Assembly (NCBI GenBank): GCA_009845645.1
Contig: VXZF01000654.1
Location: 1 to 6,462 of the forward strand
Origin: Gemmatimonadota bacterium
GTDB lineage: Bacteria > Latescibacterota > UBA2968 > UBA8231
Length of the DNA stretch: 6,462 nt
Direction of reading: 5' to 3'
The notes under the pieces are model-generated. The model ran no database searches. It was not told the DNA's origin and saw only the letters and a list, made by a program, of their open reading frames with translations. The translations under genes and the position numbers were made by a program. Numbering within the stretch: position 1 is the stretch's first letter; each line of letters begins with the position of its first letter. Of the stretch, positions 1 through 6,427 are shown in pieces.

Positions 1-47
1 TAGTTGAGTCTTATATTTTTTTGTTGTTTTTATTTACATATTAATTT
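1..47. other. AT-rich non-coding edge downstream of mcrC
   Basis: This short stretch left of the mcrC stop codon is almost entirely A and T, with long T runs on the plus strand, in sharp contrast to the GC-rich genes beside it. I see no hairpin that would make a classical intrinsic terminator for the leftward mcrBC operon, and no open reading frame. It could be a leader or promoter of a gene beyond the window, or simply a spacer. The window ends too soon to tell. Confidence 0.4.
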
Positions 48-1208
48 TTATAGGACATTTTCTATTCTGCGAATCACGTGTTGGCCCGCTTTCTCTAGGT
101 CCTCGGCTTCAAGATCGTACCCGAGCACTTGCACAGCTACCGGCCCGACCTCAAACTGCTCGTCCACATCGCTGCTCGGATAGAGCAAAAAGGCGCGGTG
201 CGTACCGAGTTGCACCGCATAGGCAACCACCTGCTGCACATCGCTTTCTACAGGACCATCGGCCTTGTATTTTGCATCTATTACCGCCAGTGGCTGCCCG
301 GTTGTCACTGAAAACAGAGCCATGTCCAAGCGGAAGGAAAGCCGCTCTGTTCCCTTCAGTCGCGTGTGATATTGGGCTTTTAGTTCGACCTCGTGGTTGA
401 GCTTGTGGTCGATGAATGCCGTACAGAACCGCTCGAATAAGGTCGGCATGTGCAACAGGTATGCCGGCCCGTCCTCGTCCCCAAGCCCCCAAGCCGGACT
501 GCGCTGTTGGAGCAAAGGATAACACAGGGCATGCATGGGTCGGTAGTCCTCATTTAGCCGGTGGTACGCTACGCCGAGGCAATCTGCAGGGCTAATGCGG
601 CGGTAATTTAGCTCGCTCAGCACCCACCAAGCTCGACCAACCATTTGTCGAACGCTTTCACGGCGAAAGGCAAAGCGCCTCAGGCCATGCAGAGCGCTGG
701 CCAAGATGCGGTTGTCGGTGATATCGGGTGTGTGCTCTGCAAACCGACAGTAGGGATGGACGCCCAGACCGCTGCGCTCGGGGTACATGCGTCCTCGTAC
801 CCACCGACTGGGACCTTCGCGGGTTTGGTAATCCCAAAACAGCCCGCGCCGCACCCGTTGCAAAACCTTACGCGCGAGGACTTCGGCCCAAAACTCGTAA
901 ATATCCCCCATCGTGGCTGGAGCCTTGTGCTCACTGATCTTAGGCAACTGATAGGCGTACTCCAGCATGGGCAAGAGCAGTGAGCAGCGTATTTTGGGAT
1001 TGATTTCCAAGGCGGCATCCGCGCCCAATGGCACCACGCCGACATAGCCCCGCGACCTAAGCTGATAACACTGGCCATTGAGTGGGCTAGGGAAGCCGAA
1101 CTCCAGCTCTTTTGGATATTGGGCGTGCAGGTACATGGCCTGTTCGACCGCAAGCTCGGCCGCCGGAATCGCGGCCACTTCCTCTTCGATCAGTTCGTAG
1201 CGTCGCAC
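48..1208 (-). CDS. mcrC: McrC-like nuclease subunit of an McrBC-type restriction system
   Basis: This 386-residue protein matches the McrC family, the endonuclease partner that an McrB motor recruits to cut modified DNA in the cytoplasm. The C-terminal half carries a PD-(D/E)xK nuclease core: RLDMAL (Asp295), a strand ending in DAKYK (Asp311, Lys313), then a helix with QQVVAYA (325-331). The N-terminal half has family features such as EINPKI (68-73), RWVRGRM (135-141) and DITDNRIL (162-169). All three expected catalytic residues are present, so it looks active. The start is GTG at 1206-1208, chosen because AGGA lies 6 nt upstream (1215-1218) inside the last codons of mcrB. Only 2 bp separate the two genes, implying translational coupling. 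The stop is TAA at 48-50. What is cut (methylated, hydroxymethylated or another DNA) cannot be read from McrC, because specificity lies in McrB. LlaJI-type nuclease subunits share this fold and are the main alternative name. Confidence 0.9.
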   Translation of the reverse strand: MRRYELIEEEVAAIPAAELAVEQAMYLHAQYPKELEFGFPSPLNGQCYQLRSRGYVGVVPLGADAALEINPKIRCSLLLPMLEYAYQLPKISEHKAPATMGDIYEFWAEVLARKVLQRVRRGLFWDYQTREGPSRWVRGRMYPERSGLGVHPYCRFAEHTPDITDNRILASALHGLRRFAFRRESVRQMVGRAWWVLSELNYRRISPADCLGVAYHRLNEDYRPMHALCYPLLQQRSPAWGLGDEDGPAYLLHMPTLFERFCTAFIDHKLNHEVELKAQYHTRLKGTERLSFRLDMALFSVTTGQPLAVIDAKYKADGPVESDVQQVVAYAVQLGTHRAFLLYPSSDVDEQFEVGPVAVQVLGYDLEAEDLEKAGQHVIRRIENVL

Positions 1209-1210
1209 GC

Positions 1211-2641
1211 CTAATCCTGCAAACGCCCGGCGACCTTGGACCAGCGAAAGCGCGCCATCTGGTCCGGGCGATCGAAAAACACCTCCTCCAGATACGGCTC
1301 GACTTCACCTTGCCAAATGTGCGCCAGCGCCGTTGCGAGATCGGCGACCATGAAGAAAGAAATGCCCAGTTCGCAGTCTTCATCCCCAATGGATTGATTT
1401 ACTTCTTTTAGTAGCGCGACCAATTTCTCCGGGGGTACGCCCTTGTTATCGATATAATTTGCCAAAAGCTGGTAGTTGGGCCGCAGACGGATAAAGCTAA
1501 ATCGCCGCCGCATAGCTTGGTCAACCAAGGCGATCGACCGATCGGCCGTGTTCATCGTACCGATGAGATACACGTTGGCGGGAATCGAAAACTCGGGGCC
1601 GCCACCGGCCAGCGCGATTGGGCGATGACGGTATTCCAACAGGTACATTAGCTCGCCGAAAACGCGCGCGAGGTTTGCGCGGTTTATTTCATCGATGATC
1701 AGCACACAGGGCTTTTCTCCGGCTTGGCGCGCCTTGTCGCAAAACTGCAGAAAGTGCCCCGCGGCCAATTCGTAGTGCAGCGCGCCCTCTACCACCTGGG
1801 GCCGAATCCCCTGGACGAAGTCCTCGTACGCGTACGAGGTGTGGAACTGCACGAGTTCGCTAAAACCGCCGCCATCCACCAGATAACGCGCCAAGCGCTC
1901 GGCCAAGTACGTCTTGCCGGTGCCGGGTGGGCCGTATAGAATGAGTTGCTGCTTGCGCCGCCATTGGTCAATCCAGCCCTTCAATTGGTCGGCACTGTAG
2001 CCGGTCTCTGCGGTGAAGGCTTGGGGGTCGTAGCTTGCGCCCACACGGGTGCCGCCGCGAGCATGACGTTCTACTGCCCCTTGTATCTGTTCCATTCGCC
2101 GCTCAAGCTCTCTTTCTAAAACGACCGGCTGCAATTGCTCGACCTCAAAGGGCCTAACGCGTAGGTCCAAACCCGTTTGACGCAAGAAGTTCGGCTTAAC
2201 GGACGCACAGCGATACACCCTCAGCACGGTCAGCCAAATGTCCCGCTCAATCCCCGCCCGCCATGCTTCGACAACTTGGTCTGTCCACGGCGTCAGTTCG
2301 GCAGCCAGAGCGCTGACCCAAGTGGCATTGGGCAGCTTGAAGTAGCCGATGGGCACGGCCAGCGAATTCACCAGCTTTTTCTCTGCCCAGCACTCGGCTT
2401 GCTCCGCGTCTCTAAAGTCTCCCGGCGACCACCCAGTGTCCACTTTCCCCTTGGCGTAATAACACGCGACTTCACTTTCCCATAAAGGCATGGCTTTTAG
2501 TAGCCGCGTGCCGCGGATGATCGCCACAGTTTCGCCCGCTACTAGGGCGGCGACTTCAGGACCAGGGCGGCGCAAAAGGCGATCGTACGGCCCGGTCAAA
2601 GGCTTGTCTAAGCGCAGGCGGATAGATTTTAATTGAGCCAT
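1211..2641 (-). CDS. mcrB: McrB-like AAA+ GTPase motor with unrecognised N-terminal domain
   Basis: This 476-residue protein is the motor and target-recognition subunit of an McrBC-type restriction complex, expected to form a ring that hydrolyses GTP and drives McrC. The AAA+ module fills the second half: Walker A GPPGTGKT (237-244), the McrB-typical HTSYAYEDFVQGIRP (267-281), Walker B VLIIDEINRAN (313-323), the MNTADRS signature (363-369) tied to GTP use in this family, and RRRFSF (378-383) with the likely arginine finger. GISFF (426-430) fits the McrB lid. Residues 1-230 normally hold the modified-base binding domain, but here I recognise none; about 168-195 looks like a charged helix linking to the motor. 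Total length is close to E. coli McrB (about 460). The ATG at 2639-2641 has AGGGG 9 nt upstream. mcrC follows after 2 bp. The motor call is very secure; the DNA target is unknown. Confidence 0.92.
   Translation of the reverse strand: MAQLKSIRLRLDKPLTGPYDRLLRRPGPEVAALVAGETVAIIRGTRLLKAMPLWESEVACYYAKGKVDTGWSPGDFRDAEQAECWAEKKLVNSLAVPIGYFKLPNATWVSALAAELTPWTDQVVEAWRAGIERDIWLTVLRVYRCASVKPNFLRQTGLDLRVRPFEVEQLQPVVLERELERRMEQIQGAVERHARGGTRVGASYDPQAFTAETGYSADQLKGWIDQWRRKQQLILYGPPGTGKTYLAERLARYLVDGGGFSELVQFHTSYAYEDFVQGIRPQVVEGALHYELAAGHFLQFCDKARQAGEKPCVLIIDEINRANLARVFGELMYLLEYRHRPIALAGGGPEFSIPANVYLIGTMNTADRSIALVDQAMRRRFSFIRLRPNYQLLANYIDNKGVPPEKLVALLKEVNQSIGDEDCELGISFFMVADLATALAHIWQGEVEPYLEEVFFDRPDQMARFRWSKVAGRLQD
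1215..1218 (-). promoter_or_regulatory. Ribosome binding site of mcrC (supports GTG start)
   Basis: AGGA on the minus strand sits 6 nt before the GTG start of mcrC and overlaps the final codons of mcrB. The site decides the GTG start and suggests that mcrC is translated by ribosomes finishing mcrB. Confidence 0.5.
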
Positions 2642-2650
2642 TGCACGAAT

Positions 2651-2655
2651 CCCCT
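2651..2655 (-). promoter_or_regulatory. Ribosome binding site of mcrB
   Basis: On the minus strand AGGGG lies 9 nt before the mcrB ATG. It supports that start over the later in-frame Met codon. Confidence 0.5.
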
Positions 2656-2662
2656 ATGCAAA

Positions 2663-2689
2663 ATAATAGGTTTAGGCCGCTCTTTTCAA
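2663..2689 (-). promoter_or_regulatory. Candidate sigma-70-type promoter of the mcrBC operon
   Basis: Read on the minus strand, TTGAAA (2684-2689) serves as a -35 box. TATTAT (2663-2668) is a -10 at 15 bp spacing, or TATTTT starting 3 bp further on gives 18 bp. Transcription would start roughly 30 bp before the ATG, leaving room for the AGGGG ribosome site. The box matches are good, but the spacing is ambiguous and no transcript evidence exists. Confidence 0.4.
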
Positions 2690-2710
2690 AATCCGGGGCT
2701 TTTTTATTTT
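2683..2710 (+). promoter_or_regulatory. Weak candidate promoter for the transporter-purB-pyrH unit
   Basis: TTTTCA (2683-2688) and TATTTT (2705-2710), 16 bp apart, could be -35 and -10 boxes, each matching consensus at four of six positions. The -35 box lies on the same bases as the -35 box of the divergent mcrB promoter, so the two might compete. The surrounding T-rich tract makes chance matches likely. Confidence 0.22.
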
Positions 2711-2731
2711 TTGCTCCACCCCTAGCCCCGC

Positions 2732-2735
2732 AGGG
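2732..2735 (+). promoter_or_regulatory. Ribosome binding site supporting a TTG start
   Basis: AGGG lies 5 nt before the TTG codon at 2741. The next in-frame Met codon (2792) has no comparable site, so this motif is the reason for choosing TTG as the transporter start. Confidence 0.45.
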
Positions 2736-2740
2736 TTTCC

Positions 2741-4153
2741 TTGCCCCACCGACTCTCTCTGACCATATCCAAGCTAGCGCCCAAACAATGGATGGGCTTG
2801 CTATTGGGTACCACAGCCCTCCTTTTAGGCTTTGCTGCCCCGTTGACCGCGTTACCTATCCCCGTGCAAAACGCCCTTGGCATCGCCCTTTTTGCCCTGT
2901 TCTTTTGGACTACCGAACCCATACCCATCGCGCTAAGTTCGGTAGGGGTGCTCGCCCTGATCCCGGCCGTTGGTTTGCTGAGTTTCGAGCAGAGCTTAGC
3001 CCCTTTCGCCTCCAAGACCGTCTGGCTCGTCCTCGCCGGCATGGCCCTGAGCTTGGGAGTGGCCAAAACGGGTCTCGGAGACGCGCTGGCATCTTGGCTC
3101 CAGTCCCGTCTGTCGCAACGCCCCTTTTTCCTACTCTGCCAATTGCACTTGATCGGACTGGCGACGGCCTTCCTGATCCCGTCCGGGGTAATCCGCGTCC
3201 TGTTCTTGATGCCGATTGGCATCGCCCTCGTCGAACGCCTGCACATTCGTCCATCGCCGCATCTCAAGGCCGCGGTCCTGCTCTCCTTGCTTTGCAGCAC
3301 GTACTTTGGTGGTTGTGGGCTTTTGACCGGCTCTGTGCCCAACTTGGTCTTGGCTGGGCAATACGAAAAAACCCAAGGCGCACCCATATTTTGGGCCACT
3401 TGGCTGTATTGGATGTTTCCGGTCATCGGCTTTTTGCGAACGCTGGTATCGCTCGGCGTGATCTGGATGCTTTTCGGCCGCCAGCTCGACGGTCACGTTG
3501 TCCAGCGGGCCCCTTCTCCGCGCAGTGCACCGCTGACCCGCATCCAGCGGCGCGCCCTGTACATTTTGCTTGCGGGCGTGGGCTTGTGGGCCACCGACCT
3601 CTTGCACCACATCCAACCTGTCTATATTGGCTTGGGCCTAGTGGTATTGTTCCTCTGGCCGCGCTGGGGACTGCTCCGTTTTGGCGACTTAGTCAAGGTG
3701 CGTTTCGCGCTTTTAGCCTACATTGTCGCTCTGCTCACGTTGGGCCATGCCTTGGACGCGGCCGGATTTAACCACCTGTTCATCGCGGCTTGCAGCGAGT
3801 ATCTGGCATTGGAGGAATACGGCTGGCTGGGCAAGCATCTATCACTTTGTTTGGTCGCCCTGCCCCTCGATTTCCTGATGGATATCGCCGCGGTAGCCGG
3901 CGTGGCAACCATCCCCCTGATGGAGCTAGGCGCTCAGCATGGAATCGCACCGCTGCCGGCGGCATTCAGCGTGGCTATGGCGACAACTTTGGCCTTCTTG
4001 CCCTATCAGTCAGCCCCTTTCATGGTGGCCTATGGTTTTCGGCAGCTCTCCATGCAGCAGCTTGTCCTCGCCCAGGGCCTTATTTCCACAGCATCCTTAG
4101 TCCTGCTCTGTCCGCTCAACTTGCTCTATTGGCGGTGGCTAGGGCTGATTTGA
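2741..4153 (+). CDS. DASS/SLC13-family anion transporter, divergent
   Basis: This 470-residue integral membrane protein has many hydrophobic segments and belongs to the divalent anion:sodium symporter (DASS/SLC13, CitT-like) group, which imports dicarboxylates, sulfate or similar anions across the inner membrane. Evidence is FFWTTEPIPIAL (54-65), matching the family's WWxTEaiP signature, then SKTVWLVLAGMALS (91-104), GVAKTGL (106-112) and the GGCGLLTGSVPN loop (190-201), which resembles the GGxxTxxGTPPN hairpin. The second repeat has FLPYQSAP (419-426). Length is normal for the family. The SNT sodium-site motifs are not seen: the corresponding places read IPSGVIR (146-152) and DIAAVAGVA (381-389), so coupling ion and substrate are uncertain. 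The TTG start is preferred because AGGG precedes it by 5 nt and an in-frame stop lies just upstream; ATG 2792 is the alternative. purB begins 25 bp after the stop, so co-transcription is plausible. I give no gene name because the substrate cannot be inferred. Confidence 0.8.
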   Translation: MPHRLSLTISKLAPKQWMGLLLGTTALLLGFAAPLTALPIPVQNALGIALFALFFWTTEPIPIALSSVGVLALIPAVGLLSFEQSLAPFASKTVWLVLAGMALSLGVAKTGLGDALASWLQSRLSQRPFFLLCQLHLIGLATAFLIPSGVIRVLFLMPIGIALVERLHIRPSPHLKAAVLLSLLCSTYFGGCGLLTGSVPNLVLAGQYEKTQGAPIFWATWLYWMFPVIGFLRTLVSLGVIWMLFGRQLDGHVVQRAPSPRSAPLTRIQRRALYILLAGVGLWATDLLHHIQPVYIGLGLVVLFLWPRWGLLRFGDLVKVRFALLAYIVALLTLGHALDAAGFNHLFIAACSEYLALEEYGWLGKHLSLCLVALPLDFLMDIAAVAGVATIPLMELGAQHGIAPLPAAFSVAMATTLAFLPYQSAPFMVAYGFRQLSMQQLVLAQGLISTASLVLLCPLNLLYWRWLGLI

Positions 4154-4159
4154 CGCGCA

Positions 4160-4189
4160 TTGGCGTTTATGATGCCCAATGCTTATGAT
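4160..4189 (+). promoter_or_regulatory. Speculative purB-proximal promoter
   Basis: TTGGCG (4160-4165) and TATGAT (4184-4189) are separated by 18 bp and lie at the transporter-purB junction. Transcription would begin around 4196, only a few bases before the ATG at 4200, giving an almost leaderless purB message. It fits the absence of a Shine-Dalgarno sequence before any purB start, but it rests on box matches alone. Confidence 0.22.
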
Positions 4190-5627
4190 AAATCAAGTCA
4201 TGTCTACAGCCATCGCCAATGTCCTCGCCCAGCGCTACGCCAGCCAAGCGATTCAAGATCTGTGGTCTGAACGCGGTCGTATCGTCCTCGAGCGCGAACT
4301 GTGGATTGCCATCCTCAAAGCACAGCGCGACCTAAAGTTGGATGTGCCTGACGCAGCCATAAGCGCCTACGAGCGCGTCAAGGACCAGGTTGACCTCGAA
4401 TCCATCGCTCGACGCGAAGCCGTTCTGCGGCACGATGTCAAGGCGCGTATTGAAGAGTTTTGCAGCCTTGCAGGCTGCGAGCACATTCACAAGGGTATGA
4501 CCAGCCGCGATCTGACCGACAATGTCGAGCAGTACCAGATCCTTCGCTCCTTGCAGCATATGCAGGTCAAGTACGTGGCCCTCCTCCTGCGCCTGGGGCA
4601 GCGAGCGCTGCAATGGAAAGAGCTTGCGGTCGCTGGTAGGACCCACTACGCAGCCGCACAACCTACGACTCTCGGCAAGCGCCTCGCCATGTTCGGCGAG
4701 GAAATGCTGGTCGCCTTTGACCGCCTCGCCGAACTCGTCCAGCACTATCCCCTGCGGGGTCTAAAGGGCGCGGTCGGCACAGCCGTTGACCAACTGACCT
4801 TACTCGCCGACGACGCCGACAAGCTCGGCCAACTCCAAGGCCGAGTGCGGCACCACCTCGGCTTCCAACGGGAGCTAGGGGCCGTCGGCCAGATTTATCC
4901 CCGCAGCCTCGACTTTGAGGTGTTAAGCTGCCTCTACCAACTCGGGGCTGGCGTTGCCAATCTGGCTCGGGTGATTCGCCTGATGGCCGGCCACGACATG
5001 CTCACTGAGGGCTTTGCCGCCGGACAGGTCGGCTCTTCGGCTATGCCACACAAAATGAACTCCCGCAGCAGCGAGCGAGTCAATGGATTGCAGGTCGTCC
5101 TTGGCGGCTATGTCCACATGCTGGGTGCGCTGGCTGGCGATCAGTGGTTTGAAGGGGACGTTTCCTGCTCGGTCGTGCGCCGCGTAGCCCTCCCCGATGG
5201 ATTCTTCGCCTTTGACGGCATGCTCGAAACCACGCTCCATATCCTCGACGATATGGGCGTCTATGAAGCGGTAATTGCCCGCGATCTCGACCGCTATCTG
5301 CCCTTCCTCGCTACTACGACGCTGCTAATGGAAGCTATCCAACGCGGTGCTGGCCGCGAACAGGCCCACGCTGCTCTCAGAGAGCACGCCCTAGCTGCAG
5401 CTATTGACATGCGCGAACAAGGCCAGAGCACCAGCGAATTGGCACATCGCTTGAGCGTGGATCCGCGCTTCCCGCTCAGCGAAAAGGAGATCGCCGCCAC
5501 GATCTCCCGCAGTCGTCGCCTCACGGGTGCGGCCACCCAGCAAGTCGAGTTTTTCGTCGGCCGGGTAGAAGAATTGGCCGCAACCTATCCAGAAGCACAC
5601 GCAATCGAAAAGGGGCGGCTGCTCTGA
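4179..5627 (+). CDS. purB: Adenylosuccinate lyase PurB, actinobacterial-like type
   Basis: PurB eliminates fumarate from SAICAR in IMP synthesis and from adenylosuccinate in AMP synthesis, acting as a cytoplasmic homotetramer of the fumarase/aspartase superfamily. The fumarate-lyase signature GSSAMPHKMNS (285-295) holds the flexible loop with the likely catalytic serine. RTHYAAAQPTT (154-164) contains the likely catalytic acid His156, and HKGMTSRDLTDN (104-115) is the substrate-binding motif. RHDVKARIEEF (84-94), PRSLDFEVLS (241-250) and RRVALPDGFFAFDG (334-347) closely resemble mycobacterial PurB as I recall it. Length 482 with this start also agrees with that group. Starts at 4179, 4185 and 4200 are possible. 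The last gives MSTAIANVLAQRYAS, which best matches the usual N-terminus of relatives. None has a clear ribosome site, so the true protein may be 7 residues shorter. It follows the transporter by 25 bp and precedes pyrH by 5 bp. Function is certain. Confidence 0.96.
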   Translation: MLMINQVMSTAIANVLAQRYASQAIQDLWSERGRIVLERELWIAILKAQRDLKLDVPDAAISAYERVKDQVDLESIARREAVLRHDVKARIEEFCSLAGCEHIHKGMTSRDLTDNVEQYQILRSLQHMQVKYVALLLRLGQRALQWKELAVAGRTHYAAAQPTTLGKRLAMFGEEMLVAFDRLAELVQHYPLRGLKGAVGTAVDQLTLLADDADKLGQLQGRVRHHLGFQRELGAVGQIYPRSLDFEVLSCLYQLGAGVANLARVIRLMAGHDMLTEGFAAGQVGSSAMPHKMNSRSSERVNGLQVVLGGYVHMLGALAGDQWFEGDVSCSVVRRVALPDGFFAFDGMLETTLHILDDMGVYEAVIARDLDRYLPFLATTTLLMEAIQRGAGREQAHAALREHALAAAIDMREQGQSTSELAHRLSVDPRFPLSEKEIAATISRSRRLTGAATQQVEFFVGRVEELAATYPEAHAIEKGRLL

Positions 5628-5632
5628 CTTCT

Positions 5633-6367
5633 ATGCGATACAATCGAGTCTTGCTCAAGCTGAGCGGGGCAGCCATCTCCGGAACGCACGATGTGGGCTT
5701 CGATCCCGAGTCTCTAGAGTATATCGCCGACGAAGTCCTCAACCTGCATGCCTGTGGGGTCGAAATATCCATCGTCATTGGCGGCGGCAATATATTCCGC
5801 GGCACGCTCGCCAGCCAGTGGGGCATTGAACGGGCCGAAGCCGACAACATCGGTACGATGGGCACGGTGATCAACAGCCTGATGCTGCGCGGGGTCCTCA
5901 CCTCTAAATCCGATGTCGAAGTCCGGGTGATGAGTGCCATCCCCATCAACACAGTAGCCGAGCCTTTTATTCGACTGCGCGCGATTCACCACCTAGAAAA
6001 GCACTACATAGTCATCTTTGCCGCTGGCATTGGCAATCCGTACGTCACTACGGACTACACCGCAGCCCAGCGCGCGATTGAGACGCGGTCCCAAGCCCTG
6101 CTTTTTGCCAAGAATCAAGTCAGCGGCATCTTTACCTCTGACCCTCACGCCGATCCCCACGCGCGGCTATACCGACGGATGCACTACAACACGATTATCC
6201 AAAAAAACCTCACCATCGCCGACCAATCCTCCGTCTTATTAGCGCGCGATCACAAGATGCCCATGCATTTTTTTGACTTCTCAGGCAAGGGAACCATAGA
6301 GCGCATCTGCCACGGCCAAGACATAGGCACTTTAGTGACCGATGTGGATGAAGACATCGTAGAATAG
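5633..6367 (+). CDS. pyrH: UMP kinase PyrH, with unusual residues
   Basis: PyrH phosphorylates UMP to UDP with ATP in pyrimidine nucleotide synthesis and works as a cytoplasmic hexamer of the amino-acid-kinase fold. The 244 residues cover the whole family length. Seen are the N-terminal LLKLSG (7-12) with Lys9, the GGGNIFRG phosphate loop (50-57), Asp71 in the UMP site, NPYVTTDYTAAQRAIE (135-150), a SDP motif (169-171) and the closing IGTLV (231-235). Several strongly conserved spots differ from common PyrH: KLSGEA is KLSGAA, GMLAT is GTMGT (74-78), GTGNP is GIGNP (132-136), VDGVY is VSGIF (163-167), and VMDxxA is IADQSS (195-200). Mycobacterial PyrH also has Gly in the second motif and VAD in the last, so part of this may be lineage. 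The ATG lies 5 bp after the purB stop with no well-placed ribosome site, suggesting coupling to purB. The gene ends at a strong terminator rather than leading to frr. Confidence 0.92.
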   Translation: MRYNRVLLKLSGAAISGTHDVGFDPESLEYIADEVLNLHACGVEISIVIGGGNIFRGTLASQWGIERAEADNIGTMGTVINSLMLRGVLTSKSDVEVRVMSAIPINTVAEPFIRLRAIHHLEKHYIVIFAAGIGNPYVTTDYTAAQRAIETRSQALLFAKNQVSGIFTSDPHADPHARLYRRMHYNTIIQKNLTIADQSSVLLARDHKMPMHFFDFSGKGTIERICHGQDIGTLVTDVDEDIVE

Positions 6368-6370
6368 ACA

Positions 6371-6404
6371 AAAAGGCCGTCCCCCGTTCGGGGGACGGCC
6401 TTTT
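6371..6404 (+). terminator. Intrinsic terminator, probably bidirectional
   Basis: A perfect 15-bp stem (6371-6385 pairing with 6390-6404) with GTTC as a 4-nt loop begins 3 bp after the pyrH stop. The stem is GC-rich and flanked by A and T runs: a TTTT tract follows on the plus strand, and TTTTTGT follows on the minus strand. It should therefore stop transcription from pyrH and from a gene arriving from the right. It closes the transporter-purB-pyrH unit. Confidence 0.93.
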
Positions 6405-6427
6405 CTCATCAGGGTTTTATTTTTTTG

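Noticed and set aside
680..1153. Minus-strand open frame of 157 codons within mcrC
   Set aside because: It is an alternate frame of mcrC, which has clear family motifs; there is no ribosome site or domain.
2671..2710. Possible terminator from GGCCGC ... CCGGGGC followed by a T run
   Set aside because: The arms do not pair into a convincing stem, and it would serve no gene because both neighbours diverge from here.
2722..3426. Minus-strand open frame of 234 codons opposite the transporter
   Set aside because: The product is low-complexity and basic with no recognisable domain; it is the antisense of a GC-rich membrane-protein gene.
2641..3771. Long plus-strand open frame (376 codons) overlapping the transporter
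   Set aside because: Its product is rich in Arg, Pro and His with no motif, while the overlapping frame from 2741 encodes an ordered set of membrane helices with DASS signatures. It is a shadow of that gene.
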